A DNA stretch of 64,000 nucleotides from Parietaria judaica. Taxonomy: Eukaryota > Streptophyta > Magnoliopsida > Rosales > Urticaceae. Position 1 is the stretch's first letter. Each line of letters starts with the position of its first letter. Positions 25,801 to 37,870 of this stretch are shown here, in pieces. Both the position numbers and the translations under genes were made by a program. The stretch spans positions 27,936,586 through 28,000,585 of the forward strand of contig OX940871.1 in assembly GCA_954871525.1 (NCBI GenBank). Reading direction: 5' to 3'. The notes beneath the pieces were generated by a model, which was not told the DNA's origin, ran no database searches, and was given only the letters and a program-made list of their open reading frames with translations.

Positions 25801-26565
25801 TTTCGACCATGACATTTTTTTTTTACAAAATTTCAGAAACTTTATTGGAGGAAGAAGATGAACAGTGTGCAATATGGTCCCACATGCTTTTCTCTTCACG
25901 TTTTTCTTTCTTTCCTCTGACATGTGATGGGATCAATTTTTTATTTTATTTTCTTTTATATTTTGTTTTTCTTTTCACTTTTTATTATTATTATTTTACT
26001 CACTACTCATTAGAATAGACCCTAACAAGTCCTAGTACTAGTAGTATTAGGATACGGTTTACCACCTATTAAAGAATTTATCAAATATTAAAATATTTTA
26101 CTTAATAATAAATTATGTTTATATTTAATAATTTTTTTACCACTTTTGTTCACCATTGGTCATAATTTTTAGTTCTTTACCATATATTAAAAATTTGCCC
26201 AAACAATAGCTATCAAACTTATACAACTATTTTCTATTATAAATCTGTCAAAATAATACATAATTACATATTAAATTTATGCTACATATTAGTTAGTAGA
26301 CACATATAATTTTGGTATAATTTATTTTTAGATTTGAGCTTAATTCATATTTTTTTCATAATCACGACAAAAGTCTTCTAAATTTATGTGATGGAATTAT
26401 ATGTGTTTGTGTATGATTTTATTTACATATGTTTGTTTATGATATTATTTTTGATATCATGACATGCTATTATTTTTATAAAAATATAATGGCATGCTAT
26501 TATTTTTATAAAAAAATTAACACTATTTTAAAATTGGACAAATATAAGTTTAAAAATATTTTATA
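25801..26565. other. A/T-rich core of the hAT-like element, no gene seen
   Basis: There is no recognisable coding sequence. The core contains T-rich and A-rich runs and poly-TTA (TTATTATTATTATTTTAC near 25982). The short frame at 25809-26018 has no domain I recognise and looks like chance. Confidence 0.6.
26461..26520 (+). repeat. 30-bp tandem duplication inside the transposon core
   Basis: The block containing CATGCTATTATTTTTATAAA occurs at 26461-26490 and again at 26491-26520. It is probably replication slippage within the element. Confidence 0.8.
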
Positions 26566-26728
26566 AGTTTTCCGTCGAAAAGTATCGAAAAGTATCGATA
26601 ATCCGTCGATAATCATCGAAAAGTATCGGTAATCGGTAAGCTACAGTATTATAGGTTTTCCGTCGGTTAATCGGTAAGCTATCGATTAATCCGTCGAAAA
26701 CGGTAACCGATTTATCGACAAGTTCGGT
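26566..26728. other. Right sub-terminal motif region of the hAT-like element
   Basis: It contains repeated CCGTCGA (four times, one as CCGTCGG), AAGTATCG (three times), ATCGGTAA and CGATTAATC. These are the same vocabulary as the left side in inverse orientation, which supports a matched pair of transposase-binding regions. Confidence 0.6.
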
Positions 26729-26741
26729 AAGTTGAACCTTG
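26729..26741 (-). repeat. Right terminal inverted repeat of the hAT-like element
   Basis: AAGTTGAACCTTG; its reverse complement begins CAAGGTTC like the left end. Confidence 0.92.
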
Positions 26742-26749
26742 TGCTATAG
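26742..26749 (+). repeat. Right target-site duplication TGCTATAG
   Basis: It is identical to 25612-25619 and is followed by CATTTCCTGTAGCATTTC, the expected continuation of the interrupted P monomer. Confidence 0.92.
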
Positions 26750-28011
26750 CATTTCCTGTAGCATTTCTTTATTTTACATATTTTACAACCTTAAATTTCG
26801 AACCAATTGAAAAAATAATGATTTTAGGGCTTATACATTGGAATTTTAATATTACAAGCGTTCTCATGCAAAAATATGCAAGGATTAAATTGTTGACGAG
26901 AAATGCCATAGGAAATGCTATAGCATTTCCTATAGCATTTCTTTATTTTACATTGTTTACGAGCTAAAATTTCGAACCAATTGAAAAAATAATGATTTAA
27001 GGGCTTATACATTGGAATTTGAATATAACAAGAGTCCTAATGCAAAAATATGCTAGGTTTAAATTGTTGAAGAGAAATTCCATAGGAAATGCTATAGCAT
27101 TTCCTATAGCATTTCTTTATTTTACATTTTTTACAACCGTATATTTCGAACCAATTGAAAAAATGATGATTTTAGGGCTTATACATTGGAATTTTAATAT
27201 TACAAGCGCTCTCATGCAAAAATATGCAAGGATTAAATTGTTGACGAGAAATGCCATAGGAAATGCTATAGCATTTCCTATAGAATTTCTTTATTTTACA
27301 TAGTTTACGAGCTAAAATTTCGAACCAATTGAAAAAATGATGATTTTAGGGCTTATACATTGGAATTTTAATATTACAAGCGCTCTCATGCAAAAATATG
27401 CAAGGATTAAATTGTTGACGAGAAATGCCATAGGAAATGCTAGCATTTCCTATAGCATTTCTTTATTTTACATAGTTTACGACCTAAAATTTCGTACCAA
27501 TTGAAAAAATAATGATTTTATGGCTTATACGTTGGAATTTAAATATAACAAGAGTTCTCATGCAAAAATATGCAAGGATTAAATTGTTGACGAGAAATGC
27601 CATTGGAAATGCTATAGCATTTCTTTATTTTACATTGTTTACAACCTAAAATTTTGAACAATTAGAAAAAATAATTATTTTAGGGCTTATACATTGGAAT
27701 TTTAATAGTCCTAGCGTTCTCATGCAAAAATATGCAAGAATTAAATTACTGACGAGAAATGCCATAGGAAATGCTATAGCATTTCCTATAGAATTTATTT
27801 ATTTTACATTTTTTACAACCTTAAATTTCGAACCAATTGAAAAAATGATAATTTTAGGGCTTATACATTGGAATTTTAATATTACAAGCATTCTCATGCA
27901 AAAATATGCAAGGATTAAATTGTTGACGAGAAATGCCATATAGCATTTCCTATAGCATTTCTTTATTTTACATTGTTTACAACCTAAAATTTCGAACCAA
28001 TAGAAAAAATA

Positions 28012-31000
28012 ATGATTTTAGGGCTTATACATTGGACTTTTAATATTCCAAGCGTTCTCATGCAAAAATATGCAAGGATTAAATTACTGACGAGAAATGC
28101 CATAGAAAATGCTATAGCATTTCCTATAGCATTTCTTTATTTTACATATTTTACAACCTTAAATTTCGAACCAATTGAAAAAATAATGATTTTAGGGCTT
28201 ATACATTGGAATTTTAATATTACAAGCGTTCTCATGCAAAAATATGCAAGGATTAAATTGTTGACGAGAAATGCCATAGGAAATTCTATTGCATTTCCTA
28301 TAGCATTTCTTTATTTTACATTGTTTACGACCGAAAATTTCGAACCAACTGAAAAAATAATTATTTTAGGGCTTACACATTGGAATTTGAATATAACAAA
28401 AGTTCTCATGCAAAAATATGCAAGGTTTAAATTGTTGAAGAGAAATGCCATAGGAAATACTATAGCATTTCCTATAGCATTTCTTTATTTTACATTTTTT
28501 ACAACCTTAAATTTCGAACCAATTGAAAAAATGATGATTTTAGGGCTTCTACATTGGAATTTTAATATTACAAGCGTTCTCATGCAAAAATATGCAAGGA
28601 TTAAATTGTTGACGAGAAATGCCATAGGAAATGCTATAGCATTTCCTATAGCATTTCTTTATTTACATTGTTTACGAGCTAAAATTTCGAACCAATTGAA
28701 AAAATAATGATTTAAGGGCTTATGCATTGGAATTTGAATATAACAACAATACTCATGCAAAAATATGCAAGGTTTAAATTGTTGTAGAGAAATGCCATAG
28801 GAAATGCTATAGCATTTCCTATAGCATTTCTTTATTTTACATTTTTTACAACCGTAAATTTCGAACCAAATGAAAAAATGATGATTTTAGGGCTTATACA
28901 TTAGAATTTTAATATTACAAGCGTTCTCATGCAAAAATATGCAAGGATTAAATTGTTGACGAGAAATGCCATAGGAAATGCTATAGCATTTCCTATAGCA
29001 TTTCTTTATTTTACATAGTTTACGACCTAAAATTTCGTACCAATTGAAAAAATAATGATTTTATGGCTTATTCGTTGGAATTTGAATATAACAAGAGTTC
29101 TCATGCAAAAATATGCAAGGATTAAATTGTTGACAAGAAATGCCATTGGAAATGCTATAGCATTTCTTTATTTTACATTGTTTACAACCTAAAATTTCGA
29201 ACCAATAGAAAAAATAATGATTTTAGGGCTTATACATTGGAATTTTAATATTCCTAGCGTTCTCATGCAAAAATATGCAAGGATTAAATTACTGACGAGA
29301 AATGCCATAGGAAATGCTAGCATTTCCTATAGAATTTATTTATTTTACATTTTTTACAACCTTAAATTTCGAACCAATTGAAAAAATGATAATTTTAGGG
29401 CTTATACATTGGAATTTTAATATTACAAGCATTCTCATGCAAAAATATGCAAGGATTAAATTGTTGACGAGAAATGCCATAGGAAATGCTATATCATTTC
29501 CTATAGCATTTCTTTATTTTACATTGTTTACGACCTAAAATTTCGAACCAATTAAAAAAATAATGATTTTAGGGCTTATACATTGGAATATGAATATAAC
29601 AAGAGTTCTCATGCAAAAATATGCAAGGTTTAAATTGTTGAAGAGAAATGCCATATGAAATGCTATAGAATTTCCTATAGCATTTCTTTATTTTACATAT
29701 TTTACAACCTTAAATTTCGAACCAATTGAAAAAATGATGATTTTAGGGCTTATACATTGGAATTTTAATATTACAAGCGTTCTCATGCAAAAATATGCAA
29801 GGATTAAATTGTTTACGAGAAATGCCATAGGAAATGCTATTTCCTATATCATTTCTTTATTTTACATTGTTTACGACCTAAAATTTCGTACCAATTGAAA
29901 AAATAATGATTTTAGGGCTTATACATTGGAATTTGAATATAACAAGAGTTCTCATGCAAAAATATTCAAGGATTAAATTGTTGGCGAGAAATGCCATTGG
30001 AAATGCTATAGCATTTCTTTATTTTACTTTGTTTACAACCTAAAATTTCGAACCAATTGAAAAAATAATGATTTTAGGGCTTATACATTGGAATTTTAAT
30101 ATTCCAAGCGTTCTCATGCAAAAATATGCAAGGATTAAATTACTGACGAGAAATGCCATAGGAAATGCTAGCATTTCCTAATGCATTTCTTTATTTTACA
30201 TTGTTTACGACCTAAAATTTCGAACCAATTGAAAAAATAATGATTTTAGGGCTGACACGTTGGAATTTGAATATAACAAGAGTTCTCATGCAAAAATATG
30301 CAAGGATTAAATTGTTGACGAGAAATGCCATATGAAATGCTATAGCATTTCGTATAGCATTTCTTTATTTTACTTTGTTTACAACCTAAAATTTCGAACC
30401 AATTGAAAAAACAATGATTTTAGGGCTTATACATTGGAATTTTAATATTCCAAGCGTTCTCATGAAAAAATATGCAAGGATTAAATTGCTGACAAGAAAT
30501 GCCATTGGAAATGCTATAGCATTTCCTATCGCATTTTTTATTTTACATTTTTTACAACCTTAAATTTCGAACCAATTGAAAAAATAATGATTTTAGGGCT
30601 TATACATTGGAATTTTAATATTACAAGCGTTCTCATGCAAAAATATGCAAGGATTAAATTGTTGAAGAGAAATGCCATAGGAAATTCTATAGCATTTCCT
30701 ATAGCATTTCTTTATTTTACATTGTTTACGACCGAAAATTTCGAACCAATTGAAAAATAATTATTTTAGGGCTTATACATTGGAATTTGAATATAACAAG
30801 AGTTCTCATGCAAAAATATGCAAGGTTTAAATTGTTGAAGAGAAATGCCATAGGAAATGCTATAGCATTTCCTATAGCATTTATTTATTTTACATTTTTT
30901 ACAACCTTAAATTTCGAACCAATTGAAAAAATGATGATTTTAGGGCTTCTACATTGGAATTTTTATATTACAAGCGTTCTCATGCAAAAATATGCAAGGA

Positions 31001-34000
31001 TTAAATTGTTGACGAGAAATGCCATAGGAAATAGCATTTCCTATAGCATTTCTTTATTTTACATTGTTTACGACCTAAAATTTCGAACCAATTAAAAAAA
31101 ATAATGATTTAAGGGCTTATACATTGGAATTTGAATATAATAAGAGTTCTCATGCAAAAATATGCAAGGTTTAAATTGTTGATGAGAAATGCCATAGGAA
31201 ATGCTATAGCATTTCCTATAGCATTTCTTTAATTTACATTTTTTACAACCTTAAATTTCGAACCAATTGAAAAAATGATGATTTTTGGGCTTATACATTG
31301 GAATTTTAATATTACAAGCATTCTCATGCAAAAATATGCAAGGATTAAATTGTTGACGAGAAATGCCATAGGAAATGCTATAGCATTTCCTATAGCATTT
31401 CTTTATTTTACATTGTTTACGACCTAAAATTTCGTACCAATTGAAAAAATAATGATTTTAAGGCTTATACGTTGGAATTTGAATATAACAAGAGTTCTCA
31501 TGCAAAAATATGAAGGATTAAATTGTTGACGAGAAATGCCATTGGAAATGCCTTTATTTTACTTTGTTTACAACCTAAAATTTCGAACCAATAGAAAAAA
31601 TAATGATTTTAGGGCTTATACATTGAAATTTTAATATTCCAAGCGTTCTTATGCAAAAATATGCAAGGATTAAATTACTGACGAGAAATGCCATAGGAAA
31701 TGCTATAGCATTTCTTATAGCATTTCTTTATTTTCCATTTTTTACAACCTTAAATTTCAAACCAATTGAAAAAATGATGATTTTAGGGCTTATACATTGG
31801 AATTTTAATATTACAAGCATTCTCATGCAAAAATATGCAAGGATTAAATTGTTAACGAGAAATGCCATAGGAAATGCTATAGCATTTCCTATAGCATTTT
31901 TTTATTTTACATTGTTTACGACCTAAAATTTCGAACCAATTGAAAAAATAATGATATTAGGGCTTATACATTGGAATTTGAATATAACAAGAGTTCTCAT
32001 GCAAAAATATGCAAGGTTTAAATTGTTGAAGAGAAATGCCATAGGAAATGCTATAGCATTTCTTTATTCTACATTTTTTACAACCTTAAATTTCGAACCA
32101 ATTGAAAAAATGATGATTTTAGGGCTTATACATTGGAATTTTAATATTACAAGCGTTCTCATACAAAAATATGCAAGGATTAAATTGTTGACGAGAAATG
32201 CCATTGGAAATGCTATAGCATTTCCTATCGCATTTCTTTATTTTACATTGTTTACGACCTAAAATTTCGTACCAATTGAAAAAATAATGATTTTAGGGCT
32301 TATACGTTGGAATTTGATTATAACAAGAGTTCTCATGCAAAAATATGCAAGGATTAAATTGTTGACGAGAAATGCCATTGGAAATGCTATAGCATTTCTT
32401 TATTTTACTTTGTTTACAACCTAAAATTTCAAACCAATTGAAAAAATAATGATTTTAGGGCTTATACATTGGAATTTTAATATTCCAAGCGTTCTCATGA
32501 AAAAATATGCAAGGATACTGGCGAGAAATGCCATAGGAAATGCTATAGCATTTCCTATAGCATTTATTTATTTTACATTTTTTACAACCTTAAATTTCAA
32601 ACCAATTGAAAAAATGATGATTTTAGGGCTTATACATTGGAATTTTAATATTACAAGCATTCTCATGCAAAAATATGCAAGGATTAAATTGTTGACGAGA
32701 AATGCCATAGGAAATGCTATAGCATTTCCTATTGCATTTCTTTATTTTACATTGTTTACGACCTAAAATTTCAAACAAATTGAAAAAATAATGATTTTAG
32801 GGCTTATACATTGGAATTTGAATATAACAAGAGTTCTCATGCAAAAATATGCAAGGTTTAAATTGTTGAAGAGAAATGCCATAGGAAATGCTAGCATTTC
32901 TTAATTTTATAATTTTGACAACTTTAAATTTTGAACCAATTGAAAAAATGATGATTTTAGTGCTTATACATTGGAATTTTAATATTACAAGCGTTCTCAT
33001 GCAAAAATATGCAAGGATTAAATTGTTGACGAGAAATGCCATAGGAAATGCTATAGCATTTCCTATAGCATTTCTTTATTTTACATTTTTTACAACCTTA
33101 AATTTCGAACCAATTGAAAAAATAATGATTTTAGGGCTTATACATTGGAATTTTAATATTACAAGCGTTCTCATGCAAAAATATGCAAGGATTAAATTGT
33201 TGAAGAGAAATGCCATAGGAAATTCTATAGCATTTCCTATAGCATTTCTTTATTTTACATTGTTTACGACCGAAAATTTCGAACCAATTGAAAAAATAAT
33301 TATTTTAGGGCTTATAAATTGGAATTTGAATATAACAAGAGTTCTCATGCAAAAATATGCAAGGTTTAAATTGTTGAAGAGAAATGCCATAGGAAATGCT
33401 AGCATTTCCTATAGCATTTCTTTATTTTACATTTTTTACAACCTTAAATTTCGAAGCAATTGAAAAAATGATGATTTTAGGGCTTCTACATTGGAATTTT
33501 AATATTACAAGCGTTCTCATGCAAAAATATGGAAGGATTAAATTGTTGACGAGAAATGCCATAGGAAATGCTATAGAATTTCCTATAGCATTTCTTTATT
33601 TTACATTGTTTACGACCTAAAATTTCGTACCAATTGAAAAAATAATGATTTTAAGGCTTATACGTTGGAATTTGAATATAACAAGAGTTCTCATGCAAAA
33701 ATATGCAAGGATTAAATTGTTGACGAGAAATGCCATTGGAAATGCTATAGCATTTCTTTATTTTACTTTGTTTACAACCTAAAATTTCGAACCAATTGAA
33801 AAAATAATGATTTTAGGGCTTATACATTGGAATTTTAATATTCCAAGCGTTCTCATGCAAAAATATGCAAGGATTAAATTACTGACGAGAAATGCCATAG
33901 GAAATGCTATAGCATTTCCTATAGAATTTATTTATTTTACATTTTTTACAACCTTAAATTTCAAACCAATTGAAAAAATGATGATTTTAGGGCTTATACA

Positions 34001-36370
34001 TTGGAATTTTAATATTACAAGCGTTCTCATGCAAAAATATGCAAGGATTAAATTGTTGACGAGAAATGCAATAGAAATTTCTATAGCATTTCCTATTGCA
34101 TTTCTTTATTTTACATTGTTTACGACCTAAAATTTCGAAACAATTGAAAAAATAATTATTTTAGGGCTTATACGTTGGAATTTGAATATAACAAGAGTTC
34201 TCATGCAAAAACATGCAAGGATTAAATTGTTGACGAGAAATGCCATATGAAATGCTATAGCATTTCTTTATTTTACTTTGTTTACAACCTAAAATTTCGA
34301 ACCAATTGAAAAAACAATGATTTTAGGGCTTATACATTGGAATTTTAATATTCCAAGCGTTCTCATGCAAAAATATGCAAGGATTAAATTGTTGACGAGA
34401 AATGCCATAGGAAATGCTATAGCATTTCCTATAGCATTTCTTTATTTTACATTTTTTACAACCTTAAATTTCGAACCAATTGAAAAAATAATGATTTTAG
34501 GGCTTATACATTGGAATTTTAATATTACAAGTCTTCTCATGAAAAAATATGCAAGGATTAAATTGTTGACGAGAAATGCCATAGGAAATTCTATAGCATT
34601 TCCTATAGCATTTCTTTATTTTACATTGTTTACGACCGAAAATTTCGAACCAATTGAAAAAATAATTATTTTAGGGCTTATACATTGGAATTTGAACATA
34701 ACAAGAGTTCTCATGCAAAAATATGCAAGGTTTAAATTGTTGAAGAGAAATGCCATAGGAAATGCTATAGCATTTCTTATAGCATTTCTTTATTTTACAT
34801 TTTTTACAACCTTAAATTTCGAACCAATTGAAAAAATGATGATTTTAGGGCTTATACATTGGAATTTTAATATTACAAGCGTTCTCATGCAAAAATATGC
34901 AAGGATTAAACTGTTGACGAGAAATGCCATTGGAAATGCTATAGCATTTCGTATAGCATTTCTTTATTTTACTTTGTTTACAACCTAAAAATTCGAACTA
35001 GTTGAAAAAATAATTATTTTAGGGCTTATACATTGGAATTTTAATATTCCAAGCGTTCTCATGCAAAAATATGTAAGGATTAAATTATTGACGAGAAATG
35101 CCATAGGACATTTCCTATAGCATTTCTTTATTTTACATTTTTTACAACCTTAAATTTCGAACCAATTGAAAAAATGATGATTTTAGGGCTTATACATTGG
35201 AATTTTAATATTACATGCGTTCTGATGCAAAAATATGCAAGGATTAAATTGTTGACGAGAAATGCCATAGGAAATGCTATAGCATTTCCTATAGCATTTC
35301 TTTATTTTACATTGTTTACGACCAAAAATTTCGAACCAATTGAAAAAATAATTATTTTAGGGCTTATACATTGGAATTTGAATATAACAAAAGTTCTCAT
35401 GCAAAAATATGCAAGGTTTAAATTGTTGAAGAGAAATGCCATAGGAAATGCTATAGCATTTCCTATAGCATTTCTTTATTTTACATTTTTTACAACCTTA
35501 AATTTCGAACCAATTTAAAAAATGATGATTTTAGGGCTTCTACATTGGAATTTTAATATTACAAGCGTTCTCATGCAAAAATATGCAAGGATTAAATTGT
35601 TGACGAGAAATGCCATAGGAAATACTATAGCATTTCCTATAGCATTTCTTTATTTTACATTGTTTACGACCTAAAATTTCGAACCAATTGAAAAAAATAA
35701 TGATTTAAGGGCTTATACATTGGAATTTGAATATAATAAGAGTTCTCATGCAAAAATATGTAAGGTTTAAATTGTTGATGAGAAATGCCATAGGAAATGC
35801 TATAGCATTTCCTATAGCATTTCTTTATTTTACATTTTTTACAACCTTAAATTTCGAACCAATTGAAAAAATGATGATTTTTGGGCTTATACATTGGAAT
35901 TTTAATATTACAAGCGTTCTTATGCAAAAATATGCAAGGATTAAATTGTTGACGAGAAATGCCATAGGAAATGTAGCATTTCCTATTGCATATCTTAATT
36001 TTACCTTGTTTACGAACTAAAATTTTGAAACAATTGAAAAAATAATTATTTTAGGGCTTATACGTTGGAATTTGAATATAACAAGAGTTCTCATGCAAAA
36101 ATATGCAAGGATTAAATTGTTGATGAGAAATGCCATATGAAATGCTATAGCATTTCGTATAGCATTTCTTTATTTTACTTTGTTTACAACCTAAAATTTC
36201 GAACCAATTGAAAAAACAATGATTTTAGGGCTTATACATTGGAATTTTAATATTCCAAGCGTTCTCATGCAAAAATATGCAAGGATTAAATTGTTGACGA
36301 GAAATTTCCTATAGCATTTCTTTATTTTACATTTTTTCCAACCTTAAATTTCGAACCAATTGAAAAAATA
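28012..36370 (+). repeat. Satellite array, region C part 1: diverged pentamer-derived monomers
   Basis: About 48 monomers of types P, T, L and L' occur in irregular order, with P starts at 28012, 32449, 33807 and 34317 among others. Several monomers have dyad deletions (for example CCATAGGACATTTCC near 35100 and CAAGGATACTGGCGAG near 32513). Four consecutive monomers at 28012-28707 and at 34317-34988 lack the usual TAA in ACCTAAAATTT and so form long frames. I see no insertion and no gene here. Confidence 0.92.
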
Positions 36371-37870
36371 ATGATTTTAGGGCTTATACATTGGAATTTT
36401 AATATTACAAGCGTTCTCATGCAAAAATATGCAAGGATTAAATTGTTGACGAGAAATGCCATAGGAAATTCTATTGCATTTCCAATAGCATTTCTTTATT
36501 TTACATTGTTTACGACCAAAAATTTCGAACCAATTGAAAAAATAATTATTTTAGGGCTTATACATTGGAATTTGAATATAACAAGAGTTCTCATGCAAAA
36601 ATATGCAAGGTTTAAATTGTTGAACAAAAATGCCATAGGAAATGCTATAGCATTTCTTATAGCATTTCTTTATTTTACATTTTTTACAACCTTAAATTTC
36701 GAACCAATTGAAAAAATGATGATTTTAGGGCTTATACATTGGAATTTTAATATTACAAGCGTTGTCATGCAAAAATATGCAAGGATTAAATTGTTGACGA
36801 GAAAATTCCTATAGCATTTCTTTATTTTACATTTTTTCCAACCTTAAATTTCGAACCAATTGAAAAAATAATGATTTTAGGGCTAATACATTGGAATTTT
36901 AATATTACAAGCGTTCTCATGCAAAAATATGCAAGGATTAAATTGTTGACGAGAAATGCCATAGGAAATTCTATAGCATTTCCTATAGCATTTCTTTATT
37001 TTACATTGTTTACGACCAAAAATTTCGAACCAATTGAAAAAATAATTATTTTAGGGCTTATACATTGGAATTTGAATATAACAAGAGTTCTCATGCAAAA
37101 ATATGCAAGGTTTAAATTGTTGAACAAAAATGCCATAGGAAATGCTATAGCATTTCTTATAGCATTTCTTTATTTTACATTTTTTACAACCTTAAATTTC
37201 GAACCAATTGAAAAAATGATGATTTTCGGGCTTATACATTGGAATTTTAATATTACAAGCGTAGTCATGCAAAAATATGCAAGGATTAAATTGTTGACGA
37301 GAAATTTCCTATAGCATTTCTTTATTTTACATTTTTTCCAACCTTAAATTTCGAACCAATTGAAAAAATAATGATTTTAGGGCTTATACATTGGAATTTT
37401 AATATTACAAGCGTTCTCATGCAAAAATATGCAAGGATTAAATTGTTGACGAGAAATGCCATAGGAAATTCTATAGCATTTCCTATAGCATTTCTTTATT
37501 TTACATTGTTTACGACCAAAAATTTCGAACCAATTGAAAAAATAATTATTTTAGGGCTTATACATTGGAATTTGAATATAACAAGAGTTCTCATGCAAAA
37601 ATATGCAAGGTTTAAATTGTTGAACAAAAATGCCATAGGAAATGCTATAGCATTTCTTATAGCATTTCTTTATTTTTCATTTTTTACAACCTTAAATTTC
37701 GAACCAATTGAAAAAATGATGATTTTAGGGCTTATACATTGGAATTTTAATATTACAAGCGTTGTCATGCAAAAAATGCAAGGATTAAATTGTTGACGAG
37801 AAATGCCAGTGGAAATGCTATAGCATTTCCTATTGCATTTCTTTATTTTACATTGTTTACGACCTAAAAT
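36371..37870 (+). repeat. 500-bp trimer HOR, three near-identical copies
   Basis: Copies start at 36371, 36871 and 37371. Each has T (174 bp), L with the unusual TTGAACAAAAATGCC (174 bp), and a 152-bp monomer in which T jumps from GACGAGAAA straight to TTCCTATAGCATTTC, losing 22 bp of the dyad. The marker TTTTTTCCAACC is private to these blocks. In the last copy the third monomer is different (CAAAAAATGCAAGG, then GCCAGTGG). Confidence 0.92.

Larger units (their letters stand above)
25620..26741. mobile_element. Non-autonomous hAT-like DNA transposon, 1122 bp
   Basis: This is the only non-satellite DNA in the window. The ends are near-perfect inverted repeats: CAAGGTTCGACTT on the left and AAGTTGAACCTTG on the right, with one mismatch over 13 bp. 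They are flanked by a perfect 8-bp direct repeat, TGCTATAG. Excising the element and one repeat restores a 174-bp monomer. An 8-bp target duplication with short ends fitting the 5'-YARNG pattern is characteristic of the hAT superfamily. Both sub-terminal regions are rich in TCGA, ACCG and CGATTA motifs, whereas the core is very A/T-rich. No transposase segment or hAT dimerisation domain is visible. The longest frame (25809-26018, 69 codons) is low-complexity F/Y-rich sequence, so the element must have been moved by a transposase encoded elsewhere. Family assignment is inference from ends and target size. Confidence 0.88.
25176..28011 (+). repeat. 1368-bp 8-mer HOR (one copy split by the transposon) plus the first dimer of the next copy
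   Basis: A short P-T dimer of 338 bp (25176-25513; its T lost 10 bp at the dyad, CCATATAGCATTTCC) is followed by a P monomer at 25514 that the transposon interrupts. The array resumes with T at 26818. An equivalent 338-bp P-T dimer recurs at 27674-28011, again with CCATATAGC, followed by a P at 28012. After removing the element and one target duplication (1130 bp), both spacings (25176 to 27674, 25514 to 28012) are 1368 bp, or eight monomers. The homologous P at 28012 is not interrupted. Confidence 0.85.

Noticed and set aside
25809..26018. 69-codon frame inside the transposon as a possible gene
   Set aside because: It is rich in F and Y, ends in low-complexity TTA repeats and shows no transposase or other domain. 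An A/T-rich core gives such frames by chance.
28012..28707. 231-codon frame as a protein-coding gene
   Set aside because: It is four satellite monomers without the usual stop. Sister monomers carry TAA, TAG or frameshifts at the same places with no sign of selection, and both strands have similar frames.
29071..29087. CENP-B-box-like sequence TTCGTTGGAA
   Set aside because: The left ten bases match the box, but the required CGGG of the right half is replaced by TTTGAA. Most L' monomers have ACGTTGG instead of TCGTTGG, so it is a single chance variant.
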